A stretch of DNA of 64,000 nucleotides from contig VXAA01001511.1 of assembly GCA_013399115.1 (NCBI GenBank), positions 28,554 to 92,553 on the forward strand, given 5' to 3'. Shown piece after piece: positions 11,346 through 22,181 of the stretch. This stretch comes from Anseranas semipalmata (lineage: Eukaryota > Chordata > Aves > Anseriformes > Anseranatidae). Position numbers and translations under genes: made by a program. Position 1 is the stretch's first letter. Every line of letters starts with the position of its first letter. The notes below the pieces were generated by a model. It did no database searches. It was given only the letters and a program-made list of their open reading frames with translations, and was not told the origin of the DNA.

Positions 11346-13282
11346 TTTCAGAAGTACGCTGAGCAAAGAGGCAGTGACAAAACGTGTCAGCTCATCACAT
11401 TAAATATTTAGAGCTGCAGAGTGGGGCCGGGGCTGCTGACTAACATCATGCTCCTGCAGACAAGCTTCCGTGGATGGTCTTGGGTGGAAGGGCTGAAACA
11501 ACCAGACCAGTGATGTTTGCAGGCAGCGCAGTCCGCTTGGAAACGTGCGTTGAATGTGTCCTGGCAGTGTTTCTCTTTGAAGATGTTGTAAGAAAAATAA
11601 GATTTCGGAAGCCATTAATGCGCCCCACACATTTGATGTTAAGGATGTGATTGGTTGGGCAAGGAGCCAGTAGTAAAGCAAATTTCGGTGCCGTCGGAAT
11701 GATATGCTATTACTTGGGACATGAACAATTGAAGCATACGTATCAGTCATGAAAGTGCTTAGTTATAAATATCCAATCTTCAACATCTTAGAAACGGGCA
11801 TTATCAGAGGAGTTCATTAGTTTTTTTTGAGAATGTGCATTCACCCTGAAGGATATGTCCTCTCTTTCCTTGGTACGTTAAATTCACATTAAACTTAAAG
11901 GGAGTTGCATGTGCGTAATGAACCAGCGTATAGCCCAGGGCATGCACATTCTGTCACCGGGGTCCATTATGTGCATTAAGTGACCAAAGGATAAATTAGA
12001 TTTTATGTGAACACTACTCAGGTATTTTCTGCAGTTCTTTAGGAATGTGCTTATCCAGATGCCTGTGTCTCCTGCCTTTCAGATTGTGTTATCTCCAAAA
12101 GAAACTGGTGAGAAGTTGTGTCACAGCTAAGCTGAAACTGAAGAACCTGCAGTGGAAGAATTACAGGCCACAGTATCAGGCAGAGAGGTTTGAATACATA
12201 GACAAAGCAACTGCATAGGCTCATGTAATTTTGAATCAAACCTTTCACAGGATTATTAGCAGAGATTAAATGTGGTGCTTTCAGAGCCCAGAAAGTTTCT
12301 TACCATATCACCTAAAGGAATATTTAATTAACTGCTATTTATTGTATACTCTTATTCATTGTGCTCTCGCCACTGCAGACGAACATCTTTGTTTCAGCTC
12401 GTGAGTTAGACCTGCTATAAAACAAAAGATAAGGAAGGACCCTGAGTATAGCGTACTGGTCATTGGTGTTTCTTATGTATACTTAAAGGGTTTTAAACAT
12501 CAATAGCATGCTCTGGAAAATAATATAAACTGCAGAAGACAAGTTGCAGCAGTGTCTTGCTATAAGTTTTCAGTACAGAGTGATACTGCTGTTCCAGAGT
12601 CATCCTGGTGACATCCCTTCTCTAATGGCTGTCCTGAGCCAAAGTGGCATATAGGGCAACAATGTATGTAGAATAAAGCAACAGTTGTACAGGAAGGAGC
12701 TTAAACTTCCAGCTTTAGAAAATTGTGTTTAATATTTCCAGAAGCTTCAAAATAAATATGCCCAGGTGGCAAGTGGAAGAGAAACTTTACCTCCCTGACA
12801 GTCTTCAGATTAAATCAGGCAACTAAACATTTTATCTGCTAGCTTCATGTCTTCTAGCAGATAACTCCAGGTGACAAATGCTCTGAAGGGCAAGCTATGT
12901 TTTAAATTTTACCTAGGCAGTTAATTTGCATACAAATAACTGACTAGTCCTTTAATTATCCCATAGTTCTGTTGTTGATATACAAGAGCTACAGCTCATA
13001 TTCCCTCAGTTATGTTGGTGCAGCAAGAATAACAAGTAACAAAAAAAAGTATTTTTGTTACTGAAGTCAGCACTTGCATGTCTGAATTCACACAGGGAAC
13101 AGATGTGATAAGTAAGAAGATACCATTTATACGCACTCACTATTTGGGGTTGAACTGTGCTTAAGAGAAAGTTGCGTAGATCATAAGTCTGCAATCAAGA
13201 AAAGTTGCGTTTAATATGCTGATTCTTTTAGAACCAGGACAAGGCTTTTATGTCTTTTAAACAGCCACTTTTCTCCTATCAG
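11346..13282. other. gene-free region downstream of CpG island
   Basis: No coding exon was recognised. The interval includes a patch (about 11820-12010) with retained CpGs and repeated TGTGCATT motifs that could be conserved regulatory DNA. The rest is ordinary AT-rich sequence. Confidence 0.5.
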
Positions 13283-13437
13283 TTGTTGTTTTGATTGAAG
13301 AGAAGGAAAAACAAAATGAGCACCTCATTGAAGGTATAGAGCTATTTTGAAGAGCTGTCTTTACAAATGCTCCTCTTGGGATCCAGTCTCACACATAGAG
13401 CAAATCTCTTGCCTGAACCATCCTTCTCTGTGAACAG
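13283..13437 (+). other. possible non-coding exon with strong splice sites
   Basis: A pyrimidine-rich 3' splice site (CCACTTTTCTCCTATCAG) ends at 13282, and a perfect consensus donor, CAG followed by GTAAGT, begins at 13438. They bracket 155 bases. All three plus-strand frames contain stops, so an exon here would be untranslated (5' UTR or long non-coding RNA), possibly spliced from the CpG-island promoter 2 kb upstream. Matching splice signals also occur by chance, and there is no transcript evidence. Confidence 0.25.
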
Positions 13438-14361
13438 GTAAGTTCTGATGCTTTTATTGCCTTTTAATCTAATGGACAGGTTTCTAGCTTGTATTTAATT
13501 AACATGTCTTACGCTGGCTCTTGAAAAGGAAAAAAAGGTTTGTTGAAAGCAAACAGTTAAAGAAATTGAGAAGATGAAGAATAAGCAAGAGATGAAGGAC
13601 ATCGAACAGAAAATTGCTGGTTATCTCATAAAGACAGAAAAAGCTGGCTGCTGTTCTTTCTTCCTTTGCTTTCCTTAGACTTAGCTGCTGCTTTTCATGC
13701 TGGCTGTGACAGAGTTTTGCTTACAGTCCTAATCTTGTTCAACTCAGTAGAAAGATTTTCTGATGACCCTATTCTGCAGGAATAAGGCAATGACAATGTC
13801 AGTGCCTATGCAGAATCTAATTTGATATGTTTCAGAGCAATATTAGTCTCTTACCTGAAGTGAGAAATACAACTCTTTCAAAGGGTTTTATCAGTTAGAC
13901 TTGGAGTTTAGTTTTGCAAATGTAGCTCAAGATTAAGCATCTTTTTATTTCAATTCACAAGCTGGAATAAAAAGCTTTGAACTTTGAACTTGATTATTGT
14001 GACATTTCAGTTATGTCGTTATTTTGACTTTTTCTGATAAAACTCAATCAGGAGAAAACATGAAGAAGTAACAATAAATATCAGTCTGGTTGTGTAACCT
14101 TTACTCAAGTGAGTAATAGCACAGTTTGGGGTGACTGCTATTGCTTTAGGGACCACCGTGATGGGAAATGATTTGGTTCTTAAAGATTTAAATATTTAGT
14201 AAAATACAAAGTTGTATAAAAATTCAGTGTTGTTGGACTTTTCAAGAGGCACAGCAACTAAACAAACAATTAAATGATCTAGCAGCAGCAGGAGACCTGC
14301 TAATGCAAATACTTAGTAGAGTGACTCATAAAAACAAGCCAAAAGAAAAACATTAACCAGC
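13438..14361. other. no gene identified
   Basis: AT-rich DNA. A strong-looking 3' splice site (CTTCCTTTGCTTTCCTTAG) ends at 13678, and a lysine/glutamate-rich frame of about 40 codons lies just upstream of it. I could not join either to a gene. Confidence 0.45.
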
Positions 14362-14420
14362 TTGCCCTTCCTCTTTCTCTCTCTCCCTCCCTACCTCCCC
14401 TCTTGCCTCCTCCTCTATCT
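14362..14420 (+). repeat. polypyrimidine tract (CT-rich)
   Basis: About 59 bases are almost entirely C and T on the plus strand, including CTTTCTCTCTCTCCCTCCC. Tracts like this can bind GAGA-type or poly-C proteins or adopt triplex structures. It lies about 120 bp upstream of the TATA box at 14540. Confidence 0.7.
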
Positions 14421-14539
14421 TAAAAGCACAAGCAGATCAACACCAGGCAATTTTTCCCTACTTCCATGTGGTACACCCCAAAGGATTGGTAAGGGAGGCA
14501 AAAGTGAGATGACATTCCATCTTAAAACCTAAACCAATC

Positions 14540-14547
14540 TATAAAAG
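14540..14547 (+). promoter_or_regulatory. candidate TATA box
   Basis: TATAAAAG is a very good TATA-box match. It lies about 120 bp downstream of a polypyrimidine tract and about 110 bp upstream of an ATG in good Kozak context at 14653. A start of transcription near 14570 would be expected. In AT-rich DNA such octamers also arise by chance, so this is only a candidate. Confidence 0.3.
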
Positions 14548-14652
14548 TCTCCCTCTTGCTGAATCACTCAAGGGAAAGAGGTCTGAAGAGCTTCTGTAGC
14601 TGTCTGACTACACTCTTTAGTTACTGTCTTCATGTACAGGGCTAGTCCAACC

Positions 14653-14706
14653 ATGGCTGACAATGCTGGAGTAAAACCAACATCAAGATTAAGACTTCAA
14701 ATGTAG
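14653..14706 (+). CDS. tiny ORF or first-exon start, uncertain
   Basis: ATG at 14653 sits in a strong Kozak context (CCAACCATGG) and opens a 17-codon frame beginning MADNAGVKP before a stop at 14704-14706. It could be a chance mini-ORF, an upstream ORF, or the first few codons of an exon that splices out. GTAAAA directly after the codons for MADNAG resembles a donor site. No known protein is recognised and no second exon could be linked. Confidence is low. Confidence 0.15.
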   Translation: MADNAGVKPTSRLRLQM

Positions 14707-17330
14707 TTGTGCTGCAAAAACTCTTTAGAGGCTTTAGACCCTAATTTTCAGAAGCATAAATACCGTAAATAAATGGAGACTCCAAACCTTTGGCGATCTT
14801 AATGAACCTGTAGGATTTTCCTAGAAAATTTGTGTTATCCTTTAGTCCTCTGCTTTCTTCCCACTTGTGTGTCTTTCAGTGGACATTATCATAAGTTGGG
14901 TGTACTGTAATGTATTTGGACTTTTCTTTGCAATTTTCTGTGGCTTCACGATTGTAAATTTTCTTTCCAGGAAGCTGCACTCACATGAGTTTAACCAACA
15001 TACCTCTTACACTGTGACATGATCGCAGTAGCTAAGGATCCCATTTGAATCAATGTGACATTCAATCTATTGGGTGAAGGCTACTTGCAGTACAGGAATT
15101 TAAACATATTGTTGTCCGTGGTTGCCACAAACAAATTTATCTCTGAGGAAGGAGGCCATTCTCTTAAGGGGCTCTCTACAGCACAAATTTTACTTCTTAA
15201 GAGAACATACCAGCTGCCAATGCTTATACTACCCTGTGAACATTAGTGGTGATTGTGCACCTTGCAAATTGAAGCACACCATAAAGACTGTAGACAATTT
15301 TTGAGATTATTTTCATCACCTTCTCTTTTATTTGGTACAGACTACATACTGTACAAAATCTGTATTCTCACTCATAACCAAACTAAACTGATTGGTACTT
15401 ACAAATGTACTTACATCTGCTCATTTATCTCCAGAGTACATCTTAATGGTACAATTATAAATTACTCTTGTTGTTGCTGAAATTTTAAAAGTAATGTCTA
15501 TCCTTTGTGTTTCTCATCTAATATATAAATAGCCTGATTTGATTCTTGGAAACCTTTAATTTCTGGCTGCAATAAACTGGTAGAGGAACATGTTTCTAAA
15601 ATACATGTTTCCAGCCACTGGAAGGAAGTCTATCTTACTAATATCTTTATCATTAATTTGCAGTAATGATCCAGAAACTCAAACCAGCAGGAAGGATAAA
15701 AATATAGCAACAAGCTTTAAATAGCTTGTTGACAGAGAAACTTTAGAAATAAATTTAGCCTCGGTCTCAGCTACAGTGACCATTTGCCACTCTCTTTTTC
15801 TATGGCATTGTACTCTGTGTTGTTTACTATGTCAGACAGTGTCTGTTGTACCTCAAAGATTCATAGCGAGCTACATGGCTGAATGCAGTCCCATAAGAGA
15901 GCGCAAGATTTGGGAGTTGGTGGAAGAAGTCTGTACTAGTACTTGTATTTGTACTGAAACGCCCTGTTTCAGGGTATACCATCAGTCTCATGCTGTAGAC
16001 TTTGTAAACAGGGCTGGTGGATTTTACAGGTCCTGAAGTCATGAAGCTAATTAGATATTACAGTTGTAAAGTACCTCAGCCTGATGAAGCCATCCACCAG
16101 CCTTATGGAGCACTACAGTAATTTAGTCTCTGCAGTGACACTCGAGGTACCAAGTTCCAGTCTGGTAGAGGAGGTTATCTTTAGGCCCTGTGACGAGGTT
16201 AGGCTTGGAGTGGGGGGCTTAACACCTTCACTTGGGACCCTTCTGAGTATCTCTTTTCTGCATTCATTGTGGAAGATACATCTGCACAGCTAAAGGAAGG
16301 ATTAACACAAATTTAGTCTTTTTTAGAGAAAGGCAAGATCAAATAAGGTTTTACAGGTGGAGCTTCACCCTTTCCAAAATGAAACCCAGGGCTCAGGGAT
16401 TCCAAGCCCTTCACAGTCAAAGGAAAAGTGACCAGCACAGATGCTGATGGATATCTGTGGTATTTAATTCATGGTATTGAGGGCAATTCAGATTATTACT
16501 GTCATGGTTTAGTAACGGGATTATTTCATTAACTAGTTTAAAAATAATTAGCAGAGTCTGTTTTATAAAATTTTCAACATATCTCAACATGGATGCAGAT
16601 GGGTGATCCCTGTTGAAAGGAAGTGCAGGAATATTCATTGAAGTATTTAATTCTTACTACAATGGCACATTCCATGGCATTGCTATGTCATGTGTTACCT
16701 TGGCTGTAACATTATGTTGCTTAAATCACTATGAAGCTCTCTTCTCTGCATTGTGCAAGAGACCTGGTGATTGCTTCCCAGCAGTGTCGAGAATGAGTTA
16801 TGAGCCTCTCTGTCTGCCTCTTCCTAAAATAACAGGGAATGAATTTCATGTGGGCAAACACTTGACTCATTCTTCTTGGAACTGATAGCTTACCACACAG
16901 GACTTGGAGGCTGCTCAGTGAACCAGTCATGGTTCACAGGAAGAAGAAGCCTCCAGAGGAGTTCAGACACTCAAAGAATAACATTCTTGGCCCCAAAAAA
17001 CCCTGAGCACTGAAAACAAATTGAAAAAAAATATTGGTTTACTTGTAAATCTGTTGCAGCAGCATGCACCTCCAGACATATCTGAGAGATGAATGGTACA
17101 TCCATCTTTGTCTCTTCACTCTTCTGTTTCCAAGTAAAGCTTCTTCCAAACCAAGCCAATGCCACACATGATATACATGGCTTACGATCATGAGTGACAT
17201 GAGCTATGTCAGCTGCTGCTGGTGAAGACCTTGGTGCAAGATGTGAAGATATGAATGGCTGCCCTAGGACAATTGCAATGATACAGTGGTGACCCCCCCT
17301 CCACAGAGGGACTGAGAAAAGCAGAAGAGC
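14707..17330. other. no gene identified
   Basis: Ordinary AT-rich DNA. A perfect 9-bp inverted repeat (CAACAAGCT, 6-base loop) lies at 15708-15731. Open frames of 60-90 codons lack domains. Confidence 0.5.
15708..15731. repeat. 9-bp perfect inverted repeat
   Basis: CAACAAGCT and AGCTTGTTG flank the six-base loop TTAAAT. It could form a short hairpin, but there is no evidence that it is functional. Confidence 0.7.
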
Positions 17331-17864
17331 TTAGGAAATGCCAAAACAGTAACAAGGACAGCGTAAGAGAGGGACAGTCCTGCGTGTGGTGCTGTACAGT
17401 GCGGACGGGCAGGCTCCATTTGAGGCACAACCCAAATGAGCATGGAAGGATGGATCTAGTAGCATAGTGGGCTGCAGCGCAAGGCAGCCTGTTGCGTTGT
17501 GGGTTTCAGCACTGGTTTGTATGGACGTGTGTGAACATGGGTGTTGGAGTGAGATGCATTCAGGATAGTATAAGCGGCATATCTCCTCCATGTTCACGTA
17601 CTCGGGTGAACTGGCGATCACCTTTTCTCCCATATCCTCCACAACCACTAGCTCCTTCAGTTCTGTAGCTGACTGTGGGGAATGGCATGGCCAAATGTAC
17701 ACCGTGTTTTTGGATCTGCGTGTTTTGTCTTGACTGACAGGCCTTCTGGAGACTCGTTGGCGCAAACTACTAAGTGGCTCGCTGACAGGAGAAGGAATAT
17801 GTCCTTCTTGGAGATATGAATCCTTCCTTGGATGAAGGAGCTGCTGTGTACTGCCAGCTAGCAT
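17331..17864 (-). CDS. 177-codon ORF, unrecognised (possible exon)
   Basis: This is the longest uninterrupted frame in the window. I do not recognise the product. The predicted chain has a basic, serine-rich N-terminal part (RRPVSQDKTRRSK at residues 40-52), an acidic/hydrophobic middle (ELKELVVVEDMGE, 68-80) and an SPEYVNM motif with Tyr89. YVNM fits the YxxM consensus bound by PI3-kinase SH2 domains. A cysteine-rich C-terminus follows. No membrane segment or signal peptide is evident. The reading frame holds about sixteen CpGs, whereas neighbouring DNA has few, which would suit selection on a coding exon. Against this, the upstream 3' splice site (AACTTAACAATCAG) is weak, no partner exon was found, and a frame of this length can arise by chance in 64 kb. 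If real, it could be the last exon of a receptor or adaptor gene on the minus strand. Confidence 0.3.
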   Translation of the reverse strand: MLAGSTQQLLHPRKDSYLQEGHIPSPVSEPLSSLRQRVSRRPVSQDKTRRSKNTVYIWPCHSPQSATELKELVVVEDMGEKVIASSPEYVNMEEICRLYYPECISLQHPCSHTSIQTSAETHNATGCLALQPTMLLDPSFHAHLGCASNGACPSALYSTTRRTVPLLRCPCYCFGIS

Positions 17865-20800
17865 TCTTGCTGATTGTTAAGTTTCCAAATTAAAAAATAA
17901 TTTAACTCTACATGAGACAATATGTGCTATGAGATGGTGCTGTAGTGTGGATCTTTATTGCATAGATAGGGAATCTAAAACAAACCTAACCATGCACCTT
18001 TTTCTTTCCTTCTTCTTCCCTTCCCTTGTCCCTTGCAAGCATTCCTCCCTCACAGCCATAAAACATTCTCTCCTCACTCACAATTTTAAGTAGGGAGGTA
18101 AAGAGAGTGATCAGCCTGCCAAGAGCAAGGGGAAGGGGCTGGAAACGTTTGGTGGTAGTGGGAAATAAAGGAGAGGAACTGATCATTCCTCAAAGTCATT
18201 CCCTTGCTTCTGAAAATGTGTAATTCCAGCACTGATGCCACAGAAAGAATAATCTTTCCCATTGCTGGGAAAATTTCAGGAATGCCTGCTCCAAAAAGTA
18301 CACTTAGCATCCTTGTCTGTATGCTGACAAATCAGCCTTCATTCCAGAGGTGGCATGGGTCTCCAAGGAAAGAATAACATTTTTATTCCAGAGTATTAGT
18401 GGCCTGAGGCTGATCGCTGTGAACTGTCTACAGCTGAGGCTTCTCTGCACTGGGAAATGACATTCATGTTGGAACTGGAATGCAGGAAATTAGTGTGGTA
18501 ACAAACACAGTGCTAAACACGAACGTCTATTTTTGGAGTTGGGCTCTCATTTGTGCTAAACCCAGTTTACCTACAAAGGAAGCTATAAAGGGATTGTGAA
18601 GTGGGTATAAATATTAGCGTCACAGGCATTGAACAGGACACAGAATACTCCAACTAAGAAAAAGACACATTTTAATGCAATTTACTGGTCTAAATGGAGG
18701 GGGAAACAAGTAATTAAAGGAGGCCATTGTTGTCTTAGTTGGTCACGGTAGCTTCATGTTGAGGTCGAGTTTATGCTTGATAACATAGATAAGCAAAATG
18801 AAAACCCCTATGAGCATCTTTGTAAAATAAATAAGGATCATATTTTTATATTATTCTGTTAAAAGAAACATGCTTAGCATGATTATTTACCTGTAGATAT
18901 TGGTGTCAATAACCCTAGGAAATACCTAGCACCATTTGCCCATTCTTGCAGAAGTTCAGGAGGGGTCACTTAAAAATGGCAAATCCAGACTGACATGAAA
19001 ATCCCATTTGCTAAATGTCTTTAAGGAGCACACTGCCTCCGTTCAATCCAGCTGCTATTTTTGTTAGGACCTGTGCATCACTAGAAATACTTCCTGTCAT
19101 AATACATTATCTTTGAACAAAAATGAGTTACATTTTCCTTCTGTGAGAACTGGCATCTGGAGGTACCTATAACAAATTTGTACAAATCATAGTAAGACTG
19201 GAAACATTAGGCAATAACTACTTAATCCTATGGCTATTTTATTAATATTTATTTGCTATTAATGTAGTAAAGGTAATTGAAATGTTAATCTGGGATATTT
19301 GCTAAGGCATTATACCCACCCTAGATTCAATTCATGTTGCAGTGCTGTGGGTTAAAGATGAATTCAGTATTAGAAAAATATGAAATTCTTGGATCTCAGC
19401 AGTTTTGAATTAAGGGATTGAGGTGAGCTGGTTGCACTTGTTGTCTGCCCACAAGGTGTAAAGAGATGATCAAAAGGTTGGCAAGCCTTATATGACTTTG
19501 ATATTGTTGCATGCTAATAAAAATAGTTCTGCAAAAGCAGGAACTTCTCCTGAAGTTAACCTATAGGGTAACTATTTTAGCAGGCAGTCTAGTGCAGGCA
19601 CAATAAAGATAATGAGGGTATGACCTTGGGGAGTACTATATTTGTCACTTACTGATTCAGATTGTACTTTCCATTTAGCTTGAATAGAATTATATGAAAT
19701 ATTTTTCAAATGGAGGAATATACATAGTACAAGTTAGAAGATGCTGGAGTTGTTTTAGTTCTGTTTTCATGCCGTGTAGAAAGTGAGATAGCATTTTGGA
19801 TATTTTCCTGAAGAAGAGGAGCCAAGAAATGCTGTTTTTAAAAAGTGATACTGACATTTATTCATAGCCAGAAAGAATGAGGCGTCTCCTGAGGCTTAGT
19901 TACCCCCACTTTTGCTAGAGGATTGCTAAATTACCCCTAGTTACCCTATTTTCGAAACATAGAAACAGTTCTTATGTTATGAAAATTAACTAAATAGTGT
20001 ATGACAGATTGCTTTGAAGACTGAGTATCAAAGAAATTGCGTACTTTTAAATAGTGCTCGGTATTTAATAACTTATCAGATAGCTGGCTCCTGCTTCCTC
20101 TGGTTTGCAATAGTTTTGCAGTTTGTTTTAATGACAGTAGGATGACCTCCAGAGTTTTTACAATCTTCATCTACATTTTGTTTGAAGACTGCAATGCCTG
20201 GTCTAAATGACTTCAGTGTTGTCTCCAACCCCAGTTCCGTGTAACATTCAAAAAAGTCCTATGATAATTCAGGAGACAAAAGATCTCCTTAGGCCCTAAG
20301 ATCCTTTAGCATTTTAGGTATTTTATTACATCTAAATTCCAGCAGTACATCAGATACACATTTTCTCTACTTTCATTGCGCTTCATCCACTATTTAAAAA
20401 GAAAGACAGTTGTTCTGTCAGCTGAAGACTTGTGACAGATCCACAGTGACTTCATGTGGATGTGATCAAAGTGAAATCATGCCTAATAATAAACAGCATA
20501 GGACCAGCTCAATTGTACAATTGTGCACACAGTTTAGGAGAATAAAATGTGTGCTCACTTAGTGTAGAGAACTATTGTTTTGTAAGAATAATTTCCCAGC
20601 TACAGGAAGATAAATTTAAAACTCGTGGCATATCTCTTCATCTGGCTGCATGTGAAGTTTGTGGCTTAAACCCATCTCTGGGGAAGGTAGAAATGTTGAT
20701 GGAGTAAGTCAGGGTAAAATAATGACAAAACATCTGTTTAGAACCAGGTAACTGTATTGTGATAGATCTGAGAGGGTCTGCCAAGAGAGATGACTTTTTC

Positions 20801-22149
20801 TTACCCTGTTTTTCTTCCTCTGCTCGATGTACATACTTCTGTCTGTTCTCAAAGATAGATATTGAGCTGGTTGGACCTTTAGTCTGAGCTCATTTCTGGG
20901 AAGCTGCAGTCTACCTCCTCTGTGAATGGGAACAGGCTATGCCATGTTCTGGCTATGCCAGCCTTTCATGTCCTCAACCTGATGGCTTCACACCAGGAGG
21001 GGTGGCCAGTGATGGTGACCTCAGGCACTCGTCTCAGCTGCTGCTGAGCCTATGACCTTCTAGCACTGGGCGATTTGTAGCTTTCACATACTTTTGTCTA
21101 GTCCTCCAGCTCATTCAGATAGCATAACTGCACTCTGGCTTTTCCCACTTGCACAAGAGCTCTTTTCATACTTCAGATGCTGGAAAAACAATGGGAGTAC
21201 ATGGGCCAGATTTTATGTGTCAGTGCTACATGCAACAGGTGGGCAGGACTTTATGTGACCTTATTCTTGCTGATGGATGCAGGGGTGTGTCGGACACTTC
21301 TCCTTTCCCCGATGCAGACATACAGATGCTTTCCAGTGGAAACTTCTCTCTGTGGCTGCAGAAACTTTAATGGTTACAGCAGTACTTAAGGTTCTTGGTT
21401 GTTCAGACCCCTGGCACAGAACATGGTCTGTACTGAGTAAATTGTGTTGAATTTAGAATCTGTTGTTGACTCTCATTTAAATCAACAAACATGTAGGAGA
21501 AACAATTAAATATATTGCTTGCTAACTACACAAAAGATGTATGTGTTCTATTGCATCTCATTCTATTATTTTTGTCCTTTGGTTAATAAATATCATAAAC
21601 ATGCCCAACTTAAATACATTACTGCAGGATGCTAATATACAGAGGATATTGAATATAGTACTTGTCCTGGAGAAATGGTCCAACAGAACAAATGAAAAAA
21701 TACATAAATAAGTTGATATGATTTGATGCAATTATTCTGTCTTAAATTTCTAGGGACAATAATTATCAGTCTAATTTCTTTCTCAGAAGTCCTAAATAGC
21801 AAGATAGAGGAAAAAAGGACCATCACTGGAGTCACAGACCAGTAACTGACTTAGACCATCTATGGTGAATTTTATTCCAGTTTATTTTAAACTGTCAATT
21901 GTTTAGCATATGCATACTTAAGGGACTCTCTCCTAAGAGCACAAAAATATTAATGAGTAATATAGTTGTGCTTTATAGAGGTATATGGTCATTGTAATTT
22001 ATAATGGTCATTATAATTTATCTGACCTTAGTTAAGCTTTGATTATCTGTTATTTGTTAACAGACTTCTGCTTATGTTATGAAAAAAATATTTTATGAGA
22101 AATAGAGTATTTAATGCAAAGCAAGATTGCTACACTTACTTTTCAGTAC

Positions 22150-22177
<28 letters not shown>
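22150..22177 (+). repeat. poly-A run (28 A)
   Basis: This is an uninterrupted run of 28 A. No retroposed body or target-site duplication is recognisable next to it, so it is classed as a simple repeat. Confidence 0.95.

Positions 22178-22181
<4 letters not shown>

Noticed and set aside
13560..13675. Lys/Glu-rich coiled-coil-like frame (QTVKEIEKMKNKQEMK)
   Set aside because: Only about 40 codons, with an in-frame stop just upstream, no good acceptor, and a stop right at the next splice-like site. Purine-rich DNA gives such peptides by chance.
22150..22177. Poly-A as tail of a processed pseudogene
   Set aside because: No recognisable gene-derived body upstream and no target-site duplication seen.
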